Source: Oceanivirga miroungae | GTDB lineage: Bacteria > Fusobacteriota > Fusobacteriia > Fusobacteriales > Leptotrichiaceae | Assembly (NCBI RefSeq): GCF_902505095.1 | Contig: NZ_CABWIB010000001.1 | Location: 1,130,688 to 1,194,687 of the forward strand | DNA length: 64,000 bases | Direction of reading: 5' to 3' | In this document: positions 8,560 to 17,640 of the stretch, in pieces | How the letters are laid out: each line of letters opens with the position of its first letter | Position numbering within the stretch: position 1 is the first letter of the stretch | The notes under the pieces: model-generated | Told to the model about the DNA's origin: nothing | The model's input: the letters and a program-made list of their open reading frames with translations, nothing else | The model's database searches: none | Program-made: the position numbers and the translations under genes

Positions 8560-10557
8560 CTAATAATATTCTTCTAATTCTTCTGTTGTCATATTCATTA
8601 CTTCATCAACTGATTTACCAGCAACTAATGCTCTTACTTCTTGCCCTGTTATTGTTTCTTTTGCTCTAACTAGACTTGCTATTCTATCAAGTGCTTCTAA
8701 GTTTTGTTTCATTAGTTCTACTGTCATTTCATATCTTTCTTTTAATATTTTACGAACTTCTAAATCAATCTCACGATTTGTTTCTGAACTTATAATATTT
8801 TTATATGATTCTTGGCTATCTACCATGTTTATAGGCCCTAAGCTACTCATACCATAATATCTGACATAAGCTTCTGCTCTTCTTGTGGCATTTTCTATAT
8901 CTGAACTAGCTCCAGTACTAATATCTCCCATTACTAATTCCTCTGCAACTCTACCACCAAAGCTTACCATTATTTCTTCTAATATCTTATTTTTTGAAAC
9001 ATACATCTCATCTTTTGGTAGAGGCATCATATATCCACCTGCATTACCACGAGGTATTATAGTTAGTTTATGAACTTTATCAGCATTTGGTAGTAGTGAA
9101 GCCATTAGTGCATGTCCACCTTCATGATAAGCTGTTAGTTTTAAATCATATTCACTTATCTTTTTACCTCTTCTACCTATACCCATTCCTATTTTATCTA
9201 CTGCTTCATCAAGATCTTTCATAGTTATTTCTTCTCTATTTTCTCTTACAGCTAATATCGCAGCTTCATTTAAAATATTTGCTAAATCTGCTCCAACATA
9301 ACCAGGTGTTATTTTAGCTATATCTTCTAATTTGACATCTTGACTTAATTTTTTACCTTTAGCATGTACTTTAAGTATTTCTTCTCTTGCTTTTAAATCT
9401 GGCGCTGATACAGTTATTTTTCTATCAAATCTTCCCGATCTTAAAAGTGCTTTATCTAATACATCTTCTCTATTTGTTGCAGCTATTACTATTATTTGAG
9501 TATCAGTATCAAATCCGTCCATTTCAACTAGTAATTGGTTTAGAGTTTGTTCTCTTTCCTCATTACCTCCAGATCTACCTTCTCCTCTTTTTCTACCAAT
9601 AGCATCTATTTCATCTATAAAAATAATTGCTGGTTTAGATTTTTTAGCTTCATCAAATAAATCTCTTACACGAGAAGCTCCAACCCCTACATACATTTCA
9701 ACAAATTCTGATCCAGATATATTGAAAAAACTTGCTCCACTTTCACCTGCAACTGCTTTTGCTAATAGTGTTTTACCCGTACCAGGTTCACCTACTAACA
9801 TAACCCCTTTTGGAACTCTAGCACCTGCTTTAGAAAATTTAGTTGGATCTTTTAAAAAGTCTACTACTTCTTCTAATTCTTTTTTCTCTTCATCCAGTCC
9901 TGCTATATCTTTAAAATTTACATTTGGTTTTTCTTTAAGTCTTGCTTTTGCTTTACCCATTGTAAACGGATTTACTCCACCTTGACCTCCACCCATAATT
10001 CTTCTGCTTATAAACATAAATAAAGCAATTAATATTATCATAGGTAATATATTTAAAATTATCTGTACTATTATAGAGCTTGCGTAACTATTAACTGCTT
10101 TTAATTCAACATTTTTATCTTGAATTACTTTCATAATAGTTGTATCATCACCTATTCTATTAGTAATCTTTTTAGTTTCATACTCTAATTTAGCATCTAT
10201 TGCTTTTCCATATATGTTATCTTCTTTTTCATATACTTCAGAAATATCACCTTGTTTTAGTTTTTCGATAAAATTAGTATAAGTAACCTCTTTTACAGAA
10301 TTGTTGCTTATTCTATTTCCAAAGAAATAGTATGCAGATAATACTATTAAAAATATAGCTAAGAAAAATGTTAGACTTGATATATTAGGTTTTTTACCAC
10401 CATTTCTTCTTTTTAATTCTTCAACTTTTTTTCTAAAAGCCTCTTCTTCTTCATCTTCTATATCTTTTTTTTCTTCTTTTTTTTCTTCTAACTTTTCTTC
10501 TTTATTTTCTTCTTTTTGTTCTTCTAACTTTTCTTTTTCGTTTTCGTTATTCTCCAC
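8560..10557 (-). CDS. ftsH: ATP-dependent zinc metalloprotease FtsH
   Basis: Membrane-anchored AAA+ protease for quality control of membrane and regulatory proteins. Order: an unusually long, highly charged Glu/Lys N-terminal segment (residues 1 to about 55), a first membrane helix (about 61-80), a small periplasmic domain, a second membrane helix (about 163-185), then the AAA module with Walker A GEPGTGKT, Walker [12 protein letters not shown] and the arginine-finger region. The protease zinc motif is HEGGH. The start is GTG at 10557 with an AAGGAGG ribosome site, overlapping the end of tilS by 11 bp. The length of 665 residues is normal. Confidence 0.96.
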   Translation of the reverse strand: MENNENEKEKLEEQKEENKEEKLEEKKEEKKDIEDEEEEAFRKKVEELKRRNGGKKPNISSLTFFLAIFLIVLSAYYFFGNRISNNSVKEVTYTNFIEKLKQGDISEVYEKEDNIYGKAIDAKLEYETKKITNRIGDDTTIMKVIQDKNVELKAVNSYASSIIVQIILNILPMIILIALFMFISRRIMGGGQGGVNPFTMGKAKARLKEKPNVNFKDIAGLDEEKKELEEVVDFLKDPTKFSKAGARVPKGVMLVGEPGTGKTLLAKAVAGESGASFFNISGSEFVEMYVGVGASRVRDLFDEAKKSKPAIIFIDEIDAIGRKRGEGRSGGNEEREQTLNQLLVEMDGFDTDTQIIVIAATNREDVLDKALLRSGRFDRKITVSAPDLKAREEILKVHAKGKKLSQDVKLEDIAKITPGYVGADLANILNEAAILAVRENREEITMKDLDEAVDKIGMGIGRRGKKISEYDLKLTAYHEGGHALMASLLPNADKVHKLTIIPRGNAGGYMMPLPKDEMYVSKNKILEEIMVSFGGRVAEELVMGDISTGASSDIENATRRAEAYVRYYGMSSLGPINMVDSQESYKNIISSETNREIDLEVRKILKERYEMTVELMKQNLEALDRIASLVRAKETITGQEVRALVAGKSVDEVMNMTTEELEEYY

Positions 10558-11701
10558 TCTTATCCTCCTTTTTTATGACAAGATAATTTGAGTTCTTTTT
10601 TATATCTCTCGTAATTTTTTTAGAATATTTAAGATCTCCCACAGCTAAAATTCCTATATTAGAATCTATTATAGGGATCTTATTTTTTTTAATACTATCT
10701 ACTTTTAGCTTTATTAGTATATCTTTTAGCTTTTTATTATCTAAATAATCGGCATTTTTTCTACTTCTTATTATAAGTTTATCTATGTCTTTTATATTAT
10801 ATATATTATATTCTTTTTTTTCAAGATAGCTGTAAATTTTATTATATTCTAATAAAGCTATACTATATCCATTTATACTAATTTTTTCATTTAATAGAAT
10901 AGTTTTTTCGAATTCTTTTTTTTCAATTTCTTTTCTGTCTAAAATATCAAAAAAATTATATGAACTATACCAAACATACTTATTATTAAGATTTATTATT
11001 TTCCCATTTTTATTTTCTATACTTAATATTTCATCTATTTTGTTTGAACTAATATCAACATCAAACTCTTTTAATCTTTTTGAAATCTTTTCTTTTTTTA
11101 AAAATTCATCTGAATTTAGATTTTCAATAAGCCTATCAATATTATCTAAAAAATTTTCATTTATATCCTTCATTATTGGAAAAATTAAATTTCTTATCTT
11201 ATTTCTACTATACTTATTTTCATGATTTGTGTAATCAATTCTATATTCAATATTGTTTTCTTCTAAATATTTTAATATATCCTCTTTTTTATCATCTAAT
11301 ATTGGCCTTATTATATTCCCTCTTTTTTTAGGAATCCCTTTTAAACCTTCTAGTGATGTTCCCCTTATCATTCTAAATATTATAGTTTCTACATTATCAT
11401 TTTTATTATGACCTGTTGCTATATATTCAAAACCATTTTCTAGCCTTACTTTTTCTAGTATATTATACCTTAACTCTCTAGCTTTATCCTCAGAAAAGTT
11501 ATCTAGCTTAATATCTTCTATTTTATAAAAAAGATTTTCTTTTTTAGAAAAGTTTAGAACAAATTCTATATCTTTATCTACATCTAATCTCACATTATGA
11601 TTAACATAGCAAATACCTAAATCATGTCCTTCTTTTTTTAATTTATGGTATAAATATACTGAATCCGGACCACAAGAAAAAGCAATTAAAATTTTACTCA
11701 T
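10547..11701 (-). CDS. tilS: tRNA(Ile)-lysidine synthetase TilS
   Basis: ATP-dependent attachment of lysine to C34 of the CAU-anticodon tRNA(Ile). The N-type ATP pyrophosphatase domain starts at the N terminus; its PP-loop reads SCGPDS where SGGxDS is the rule. It is followed by YIATGHNKNDNVETIIFR and RGTSLEGLKGIP, which are diagnostic for TilS. A TilS substrate-binding and C-terminal domain follow (384 residues in all). The ftsH start overlaps the 3' end, and tilS begins 1 bp after the SpoIID-like gene, so this is one operon. Confidence 0.92.
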   Translation of the reverse strand: MSKILIAFSCGPDSVYLYHKLKKEGHDLGICYVNHNVRLDVDKDIEFVLNFSKKENLFYKIEDIKLDNFSEDKARELRYNILEKVRLENGFEYIATGHNKNDNVETIIFRMIRGTSLEGLKGIPKKRGNIIRPILDDKKEDILKYLEENNIEYRIDYTNHENKYSRNKIRNLIFPIMKDINENFLDNIDRLIENLNSDEFLKKEKISKRLKEFDVDISSNKIDEILSIENKNGKIINLNNKYVWYSSYNFFDILDRKEIEKKEFEKTILLNEKISINGYSIALLEYNKIYSYLEKKEYNIYNIKDIDKLIIRSRKNADYLDNKKLKDILIKLKVDSIKKNKIPIIDSNIGILAVGDLKYSKKITRDIKKNSNYLVIKKEDKSGE

Positions 11702-12675
11702 TTACTTTAAATCTCCCAGTTTATTTATTTTAACACCTTTATAATAGTATTTTATTATTTTTTTATAGTCATAATTTTTTTCATTAGCTAAATATTTAGC
11801 TCCCCATTGACTCATACCAACATTATGTCCATTACCTTTTCCTCTAATATATACATAATTTCCTATCTGCTTCATTTTGAAATTATTACTAGGAACATTT
11901 TTATTAGTTAAAGTTCTTCTTATAACATTTTTATTTAGATATGGTATTCTAGAATATGACATTTTAAACTTTTTCTCTAAATCCTTTAACTTTATCTTGT
12001 ATTCCCATTTTTTAGAATTACTATAATCAGTTACACTTTGTAGATACGGTACTTCTTTATTAAAAACTTCTAGCGCTGATTTGGTTCTATCACCAGAACT
12101 TGAATGATAAAGTGCTAAAATCGGTACATTTTGATAAGTAATCACTTCATCTTTAGTTAAATCAACTGCTTTTATAACCTGTTTTTTTTCATTTCTCATA
12201 CCACGATAAACTTGTGATAAATCAGAATCAAATATATCAAAACCAACATTTTTGTTGTTTTTTATAGTATTTATTGCATAAGTTCTTGCAGCTAAACTTT
12301 GTGCTTTTAGTGCTTCTAATCCAAAATATACAGGCATTTCTGCAGACACTACTGAGTATAGATAATCTTCTAATCCAACTTCATTTATTACATCTTTATT
12401 TTCCAATCTATATACTTTACCTCTATAAGGATTATTATTTACATAATATACTCCATTAACTTTTTTTATTACTGGATTATCGTAACTTAACTTTACTTTT
12501 ATACTCATCCCATGTATTTCAGGATCATCAACTTCTTTTTTTAATTTAAAAATAATGCTCTCTAAATTTATACTCTCTTTTACTATTAAATTTCTTGTGC
12601 TCGTATCTTCTATTCAGAAAACACAACAAAAGAAAATAATAATGCTATAAAAGCTAATACTTTTCTCATTTTCAT
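11702..12675 (-). pseudogene. SpoIID/LytB-like cell-wall protein, frameshifted in the signal peptide
   Basis: The main open frame (to ATG 12508, 268 residues) carries the SpoIID/LytB domain: VGLEDYLYSVVSAEMP, EALKAQSLAARTYAI and GHNVGMSQWGAKYLA. These proteins act on denuded peptidoglycan glycan strands. Upstream, a hydrophobic signal peptide (MKMRKVLAFIALLFSFVVFS) starts at ATG 12675, overlapping the mltG stop, but runs into TAG at about 12610. The downstream frame remains open back to the same point. Adding one A at 12612-12614 would join the two as FSEIEDTST. Either a real 1-bp deletion that removes the export signal, or a sequencing error. Neighbouring mltG fits a peptidoglycan role. Confidence 0.78.
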
Positions 12676-13616
12676 TTAATATGACCACTTTCTTTACGTT
12701 TTTTTAAATGTTCTTTATGCGTCTTAGAATAATATGTTTTTTTATTATATGTGAAAAAATATAAATAATTTGTTTTAATAGGATTAATACTAGCCTCTAT
12801 ACTCTCACTTGATGGATTTGATATTGGACTTGGGGGCAATCCCTTATATTTATATGTATTGTATAAAGAAGTATTTTCTAATAATTCTTTTTTAGAAACT
12901 TTTTCATCTAATATATATCCTAATGTTGCATCTGATTGTAGCATCATATTTTTATTTAACCTATTATGAAAAACACTTGATATATATTTTTTTTCTTTAT
13001 CATTATCTATTTCTTTTTCAATAATTGACGCTATTTTTATTATATCATAAAATTTATTTTTATCATATTTTGATGGAGGATATTTTTCTAAAAATTCTTT
13101 TAAAATTTTATCAAGTATTTCATATGCGCTCTCATCGCTTGAAAAATAGTAAGTGTCTGGGTATAGATATCCTTCGAATATTTCATTATGTGGATAATAA
13201 AAATCATATCCGCTCATAGCTTTTAACATATCTTTTTTGTTAGCCAGTCCCAAACTATCTATTCTTTCTATTACTTTCTCTGAAGTAAATCCCTCGGGAA
13301 TTGTTAAGCTTATATTATTAAATTTTGGATTTTTTAAACTTTTTAATATTTCTTGTTTACTCATATTACTAAAAAATTCAACATTTCCAGATTTTATATA
13401 CCTATCTTCTTTTGTTACATAAAAGTAAAATTTATCTTCTATACCATAGTTTAAGCTTAATTCTTTGTATATACTACTTATACTCTCATTTTTTGATACA
13501 AATACTTTTTTACCTTTTACATTCTGTTTTTTTATAGTAATATTATATATTCCACTAATAAAAAATACAAAACATAGTATTATAGTATATTTAAACAATT
13601 TAATTATTAATTTCAT
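12672..13616 (-). CDS. mltG: Endolytic murein transglycosylase MltG (YceG-like)
   Basis: Inner-membrane lytic transglycosylase that cleaves nascent peptidoglycan. One N-terminal membrane helix (IIKLFKYTIILCFVFFISGI) is followed by a LysM-like segment and the YceG domain with LTIPEGFTSEKVIERI, EGYLYPDTYYF, the catalytic-site IASIIEKE, and VFHNRL...MLQSDATLGY near the end. A longer frame uses TTG at 13637, but the ATG at 13616, just after the stop of the upstream gene, is more likely; this gives 314 residues. The stop overlaps the start of the SpoIID-like gene (ATGA). Confidence 0.92.
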   Translation of the reverse strand: MKLIIKLFKYTIILCFVFFISGIYNITIKKQNVKGKKVFVSKNESISSIYKELSLNYGIEDKFYFYVTKEDRYIKSGNVEFFSNMSKQEILKSLKNPKFNNISLTIPEGFTSEKVIERIDSLGLANKKDMLKAMSGYDFYYPHNEIFEGYLYPDTYYFSSDESAYEILDKILKEFLEKYPPSKYDKNKFYDIIKIASIIEKEIDNDKEKKYISSVFHNRLNKNMMLQSDATLGYILDEKVSKKELLENTSLYNTYKYKGLPPSPISNPSSESIEASINPIKTNYLYFFTYNKKTYYSKTHKEHLKKRKESGHIK

Positions 13617-13620
13617 CTTA

Positions 13621-14706
13621 CTAACTATTATCTCCAACTAAAAACTTAACAAATCCGTATTTTATTTCTTCATAAAACACTATTTTTAAAATAGATAGTA
13701 TAATAGGTCCTATTAAGACTCCTATTAGTCCAAAAAATCTCATTCCTAAATATATAGCTATTAAAGCAACTAAAGGGTGCATCTTAGCTCCTCCACTAAT
13801 TAACTTAGGTTCTAATATTTGTCTTGTTGCCCATATCATAAAAGATAGCACTAATATCAATGTCCCAAATAAATAGTTAGAGTTTATAAAGCTAATTATA
13901 CTCCAAGGTACCATTACCGCTACTGCACCTACTAACGGAAGTGCATCCACAATACAAATCACAAAAGCATATAGTAGTATGTATTCTATATCATGAGTTA
14001 TTAGGTTTATTATAGAAAAACCTATAAAAAGTTCTACAAAGCAAAGTAAAATAAGTTTTATTTGTGCTTTAATATATACAACTAATACATTTAAAACCCC
14101 TTCTTTTATTTCTTTATATTTTTTTAACCAAGATGATGGTACTTGTTTTTTTAAAAATTCTTCTATTTCGTTTTCATCACTTATTATTATAAAGGATGAA
14201 ATTATCATTATGATTATAAATATAAGTATATTTGGAACTCTTTTTATAATAGAAAGTATTATACTTATTGTATTTAGCACATACTTACTTACAAAGCTAA
14301 CTATTCTTTCAAGCAAGCTAGTTATGTATTCTCCCATTGATTTTGGTATATATTCTGAATTTATACTAGCCAAAAATTTCTTTACTTCACTTAAAACTAT
14401 GTTTTGGTTATCTAAAATATATAAACTAAACTTGTATCCTTCAATAATGATACTGACTATTGCCCAAACTATAAGGGCTCCTATAGTTAGATAAAAAATT
14501 AGTAGCACTAATATTTTTACAACATTATTGTCAATTTTTAACTTATTTTTTATAAATTTAATTATTGGATTTACCATAGCAACTATTGCTAGTGAAAAAA
14601 CAAAAGGTAATAAATAGATACTTATTTTAAAAACTAAAAATAGTAATATTAAAACAGATACTACATAAAATATACCATTAAACTTTTTTATATTAAATTC
14701 TCCCAC
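13621..14706 (-). CDS. AI-2E family (YhhQ/PerM-like) membrane transporter
   Basis: Polytopic inner-membrane protein of 361 residues with about eight membrane helices. Recognisable blocks are the N-terminal LLPFVFSLAIVAMVNPIIK, the conserved VDALPLVGAVAVMVPW, and the C-terminal ILEPKLISGGAKMHPLVALI followed by LGMRFFGLIGVLIGPI, which is the family signature. The substrate is not known from sequence; members have been linked to autoinducer-2, Na+/H+ or other export. It is packed 1 bp after uvrA and 4 bp before the mltG start. Confidence 0.88.
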   Translation of the reverse strand: MGEFNIKKFNGIFYVVSVLILLFLVFKISIYLLPFVFSLAIVAMVNPIIKFIKNKLKIDNNVVKILVLLIFYLTIGALIVWAIVSIIIEGYKFSLYILDNQNIVLSEVKKFLASINSEYIPKSMGEYITSLLERIVSFVSKYVLNTISIILSIIKRVPNILIFIIIMIISSFIIISDENEIEEFLKKQVPSSWLKKYKEIKEGVLNVLVVYIKAQIKLILLCFVELFIGFSIINLITHDIEYILLYAFVICIVDALPLVGAVAVMVPWSIISFINSNYLFGTLILVLSFMIWATRQILEPKLISGGAKMHPLVALIAIYLGMRFFGLIGVLIGPIILSILKIVFYEEIKYGFVKFLVGDNS

Positions 14707-14707
14707 T

Positions 14708-17542
14708 TTATTCTCCTAACATTTTTTTTAAATATTTTCCTGTATATGATAGCTCATTTTCACAGATTTTTTCAGGTGTACCATATGCTATAATTTGTCC
14801 ACCATTGTCTCCACCTTCAGGCCCCATATCTACAATATAGTCTGCTGATTTTATTACATCTAAGTTATGTTCTATAACTATTACAGTATTCCCTTTATCG
14901 ACTAAAGAATTTAAAACACTTAGTAATTTTTTTACATCCTCAAAATGAAGTCCTGTTGTTGGTTCATCTAATATGTATATACTATCTCCACTACTTATTC
15001 TACTTAATTCTGATGCTAGCTTTATTCTTTGTGCTTCTCCTCCTGATAAACTAGTTGAGCTTTGACCTAAACTTATATAGTCCATACCAACATCTATTAG
15101 TGTTTTTAATTTTCTATTTATACTAGGTATTTTTTCAAAGAAATTATATGCTTCTAAAACTGACATATTTAAAACATCAGATATATCATACCCTTTATAT
15201 TTAACTTCCAGTGTTTCTTTATTATATCTTTTTCCATTACAAACATCACATTTCACATAAACATCTGGCAAGAAATTCATTTCTATTTTAATAATACCAG
15301 CTCCACTACATGTTTCACATCTTCCACCTTTAATATTAAATGAAAATCTACCTTTTTTGTACCCTTTCATTTTTGCATCTTTAGTTTCAGAAAATAGATC
15401 TCTAATATCATCAAAAACTCCAGTATATGTTGCTGTATTTGATCTTGGTGTTCTTCCTATTGGACTTTGATCTATATCTATGATTTTTTTAATATCTTCA
15501 TAATTACTTATACTTTTATACTCTAGTGGATACATTTTGCTTTTATATACTTTCTCCATTAGTGCTGGATAAAGTGTAGAATTTATTAAAGTTGATTTCC
15601 CACTTCCAGATACTCCACTTATACAAGTAAATACTTTTTTAGGGATTTTTAAATTAACATTTTTTAAATTATTTCCACTACATGATTTAATTTCTAAATA
15701 GTCATTTGATTTTCTTCTTTTTTTAGGTACTTGTATTTTCTCAATCCCACTTAAATATTTACCAGTTAAAGATTTAGGGTTTCCCATAAGCTCTTTAGGT
15801 GTTCCCATTGCAACTATATTTCCACCATAAATACCTGCATTTGGTCCTATATCTATTAAATAGTCTGATTCTTTCATAGTATCTTCATCATGTTCTACTA
15901 CAATTAAAGTGTTTCCTATTTCTTTTAATTCTTTTAAAGTAGCTAATAGTCTATCATTATCTCTTTGATGAAGACCAATACTTGGCTCATCTAGTACATA
16001 AATAACACCTGTTAGCTTACTTCCTATTTGTGTTGCTAATCTTATTCTTTGTGATTCTCCACCTGATAATGTTTTAGTAGCTCTTGATAAACTTAAGTAA
16101 TCAAGACCTACATTTATCATAAATGAAATTCTTTCTTTTATTTCTTTTAATATTTCTTTTGATATGTATATTTCTTTTTCACTTAGTTTTAAATTATCAA
16201 AAAACTCATATGCTTTTTTTATATTTTCTTTTGTTACATCTATTATATTTTTATCATTTATTGTAATATTTAAAACTATCTCATTTAATCTATCTCCATT
16301 ACAACTAGAACATATGATTTCTGTCATATACTTATTTTCTAATTCCTCTAGTAATGTTTCACTAAATACATCTTTTGACATATATCTTTTTTTAGCTAAT
16401 CCATAAATACCCTCAAAAGTTTTTTTCCCATTATATTTATACTCTTTTGTATTTATATTAAAATTAAACTTATTAGAATTACCGTATAATAGAGTTTCTC
16501 TTTCTTTCTCATTTAATTCATTATATGTTTTATCTTTATCTATATTATTAGCTTTTAAAAAAGATAAAAACAAATGATAAGTCCAAGAATTTTTAGAAGT
16601 TCCTCCGCTAATATATACTCCACCATCTGATATTTTTTTATTCTCATCTAGAATTAGTTTTTTGGGATCTACTTCTAGACTACTACCTAAACCATTACAC
16701 AAACTACATGCTCCAAATGGGGCATTAAATGAAAATAGCCTAGGAACTACTTCAGGAAATACTATATCTTCATGATTTACACAAATATATCTTTCTGAGT
16801 ATTCTGATATTTCTTTATTTATTTGTATAGCTACTCCTCCATCAGTTAATTTTGATGCTATTTCTATAGAATCCGCTATTCTTGATTCTTGTTCTTCATC
16901 ATCTTTTTTTACTAATATTCTATCTATTATTGCATATATATCATGTCTTTTATTTTTATCTAATTCAATTTCTTCATCTAAATCTAAAACTAGCGAATCA
17001 ACTAACACTCTTTGGTATCCTTGTTTTTTCAAGTTAGCAAATACATTTTTAAATGCACCTTTTTTATCTTTTGCAATTCTTGCCATTATTATTAATTTAT
17101 CTTTTTCATTGGTCTTTTTTATTATTTCTTCTTTTATTTCACTTAATGAAGTTTTTTGTACCTTTGATTTACAAATAGGACAATGAACTATACCAATATT
17201 CGCCCATAATAGTCTCATATAGTCATATATTTCTGTCATTGTAGCTACTGTTGATCTTGGATTTTTTGATACACTTTTTTGTTCAATAGATATTGCAGGC
17301 GATAGGCCTTCTATACTATCTACTTCAGGTTTTTTTACTTGAGATATGAACTGTCTTGCATAAGCACTTAGACTTTCTACATATCTTCTTTGTCCTTCAG
17401 AATAAATGGTATCAAAAGCAAGGCTAGATTTCCCACTACCCGATACTCCAGTTATTACTACCATCTTATTTTTAGGTATATCCAGAGAAATATTTTTTAG
17501 ATTATTTTCTCTAGCACCTCTAATTTTTATATATTCTTGCAT
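14708..17542 (-). CDS. uvrA: Excinuclease ABC subunit A
   Basis: Damage-recognition ATPase of nucleotide excision repair. Two ABC ATPase modules: Walker A GVSGSGKSSLAF near residue 33 and GVSGSGKSTLI near residue 645; signatures LSGGESQRIRLA and LSGGEAQRIKLA. Zinc motifs include CPICKSK, CSLCNGLG and the C-terminal CETCSGAG/CDVCNGKR finger. The length of 944 residues is normal. It is transcribed away from the valS terminator and heads the uvrA-AI-2E-mltG-spoIID-tilS-ftsH run. Confidence 0.98.
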   Translation of the reverse strand: MQEYIKIRGARENNLKNISLDIPKNKMVVITGVSGSGKSSLAFDTIYSEGQRRYVESLSAYARQFISQVKKPEVDSIEGLSPAISIEQKSVSKNPRSTVATMTEIYDYMRLLWANIGIVHCPICKSKVQKTSLSEIKEEIIKKTNEKDKLIIMARIAKDKKGAFKNVFANLKKQGYQRVLVDSLVLDLDEEIELDKNKRHDIYAIIDRILVKKDDEEQESRIADSIEIASKLTDGGVAIQINKEISEYSERYICVNHEDIVFPEVVPRLFSFNAPFGACSLCNGLGSSLEVDPKKLILDENKKISDGGVYISGGTSKNSWTYHLFLSFLKANNIDKDKTYNELNEKERETLLYGNSNKFNFNINTKEYKYNGKKTFEGIYGLAKKRYMSKDVFSETLLEELENKYMTEIICSSCNGDRLNEIVLNITINDKNIIDVTKENIKKAYEFFDNLKLSEKEIYISKEILKEIKERISFMINVGLDYLSLSRATKTLSGGESQRIRLATQIGSKLTGVIYVLDEPSIGLHQRDNDRLLATLKELKEIGNTLIVVEHDEDTMKESDYLIDIGPNAGIYGGNIVAMGTPKELMGNPKSLTGKYLSGIEKIQVPKKRRKSNDYLEIKSCSGNNLKNVNLKIPKKVFTCISGVSGSGKSTLINSTLYPALMEKVYKSKMYPLEYKSISNYEDIKKIIDIDQSPIGRTPRSNTATYTGVFDDIRDLFSETKDAKMKGYKKGRFSFNIKGGRCETCSGAGIIKIEMNFLPDVYVKCDVCNGKRYNKETLEVKYKGYDISDVLNMSVLEAYNFFEKIPSINRKLKTLIDVGMDYISLGQSSTSLSGGEAQRIKLASELSRISSGDSIYILDEPTTGLHFEDVKKLLSVLNSLVDKGNTVIVIEHNLDVIKSADYIVDMGPEGGDNGGQIIAYGTPEKICENELSYTGKYLKKMLGE

Positions 17543-17590
17543 AACACACCTTCCTAAGTTATTATATCATATCAAATAATTTGTGTACAT

Positions 17591-17637
17591 AAAAAAGCCA
17601 CTCTTACCCTAATTTTAGGATAATTATGGCTTTTTTC
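17591..17637 (-). terminator. Terminator after valS
   Basis: AAAAAAGCCA (17591-17600) pairs with TGGCTTTTTT (17627-17636), with an inner hairpin CCTAATTTTAGG. It is flanked by T runs on both strands, so it could also work on the plus strand. Confidence 0.85.
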
Positions 17638-17640
17638 ACA

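Noticed and set aside
17543-17640. T-box or riboswitch near valS
   Set aside because: The only structure here is the downstream terminator; valS is internal to an operon with a 2-bp gap.
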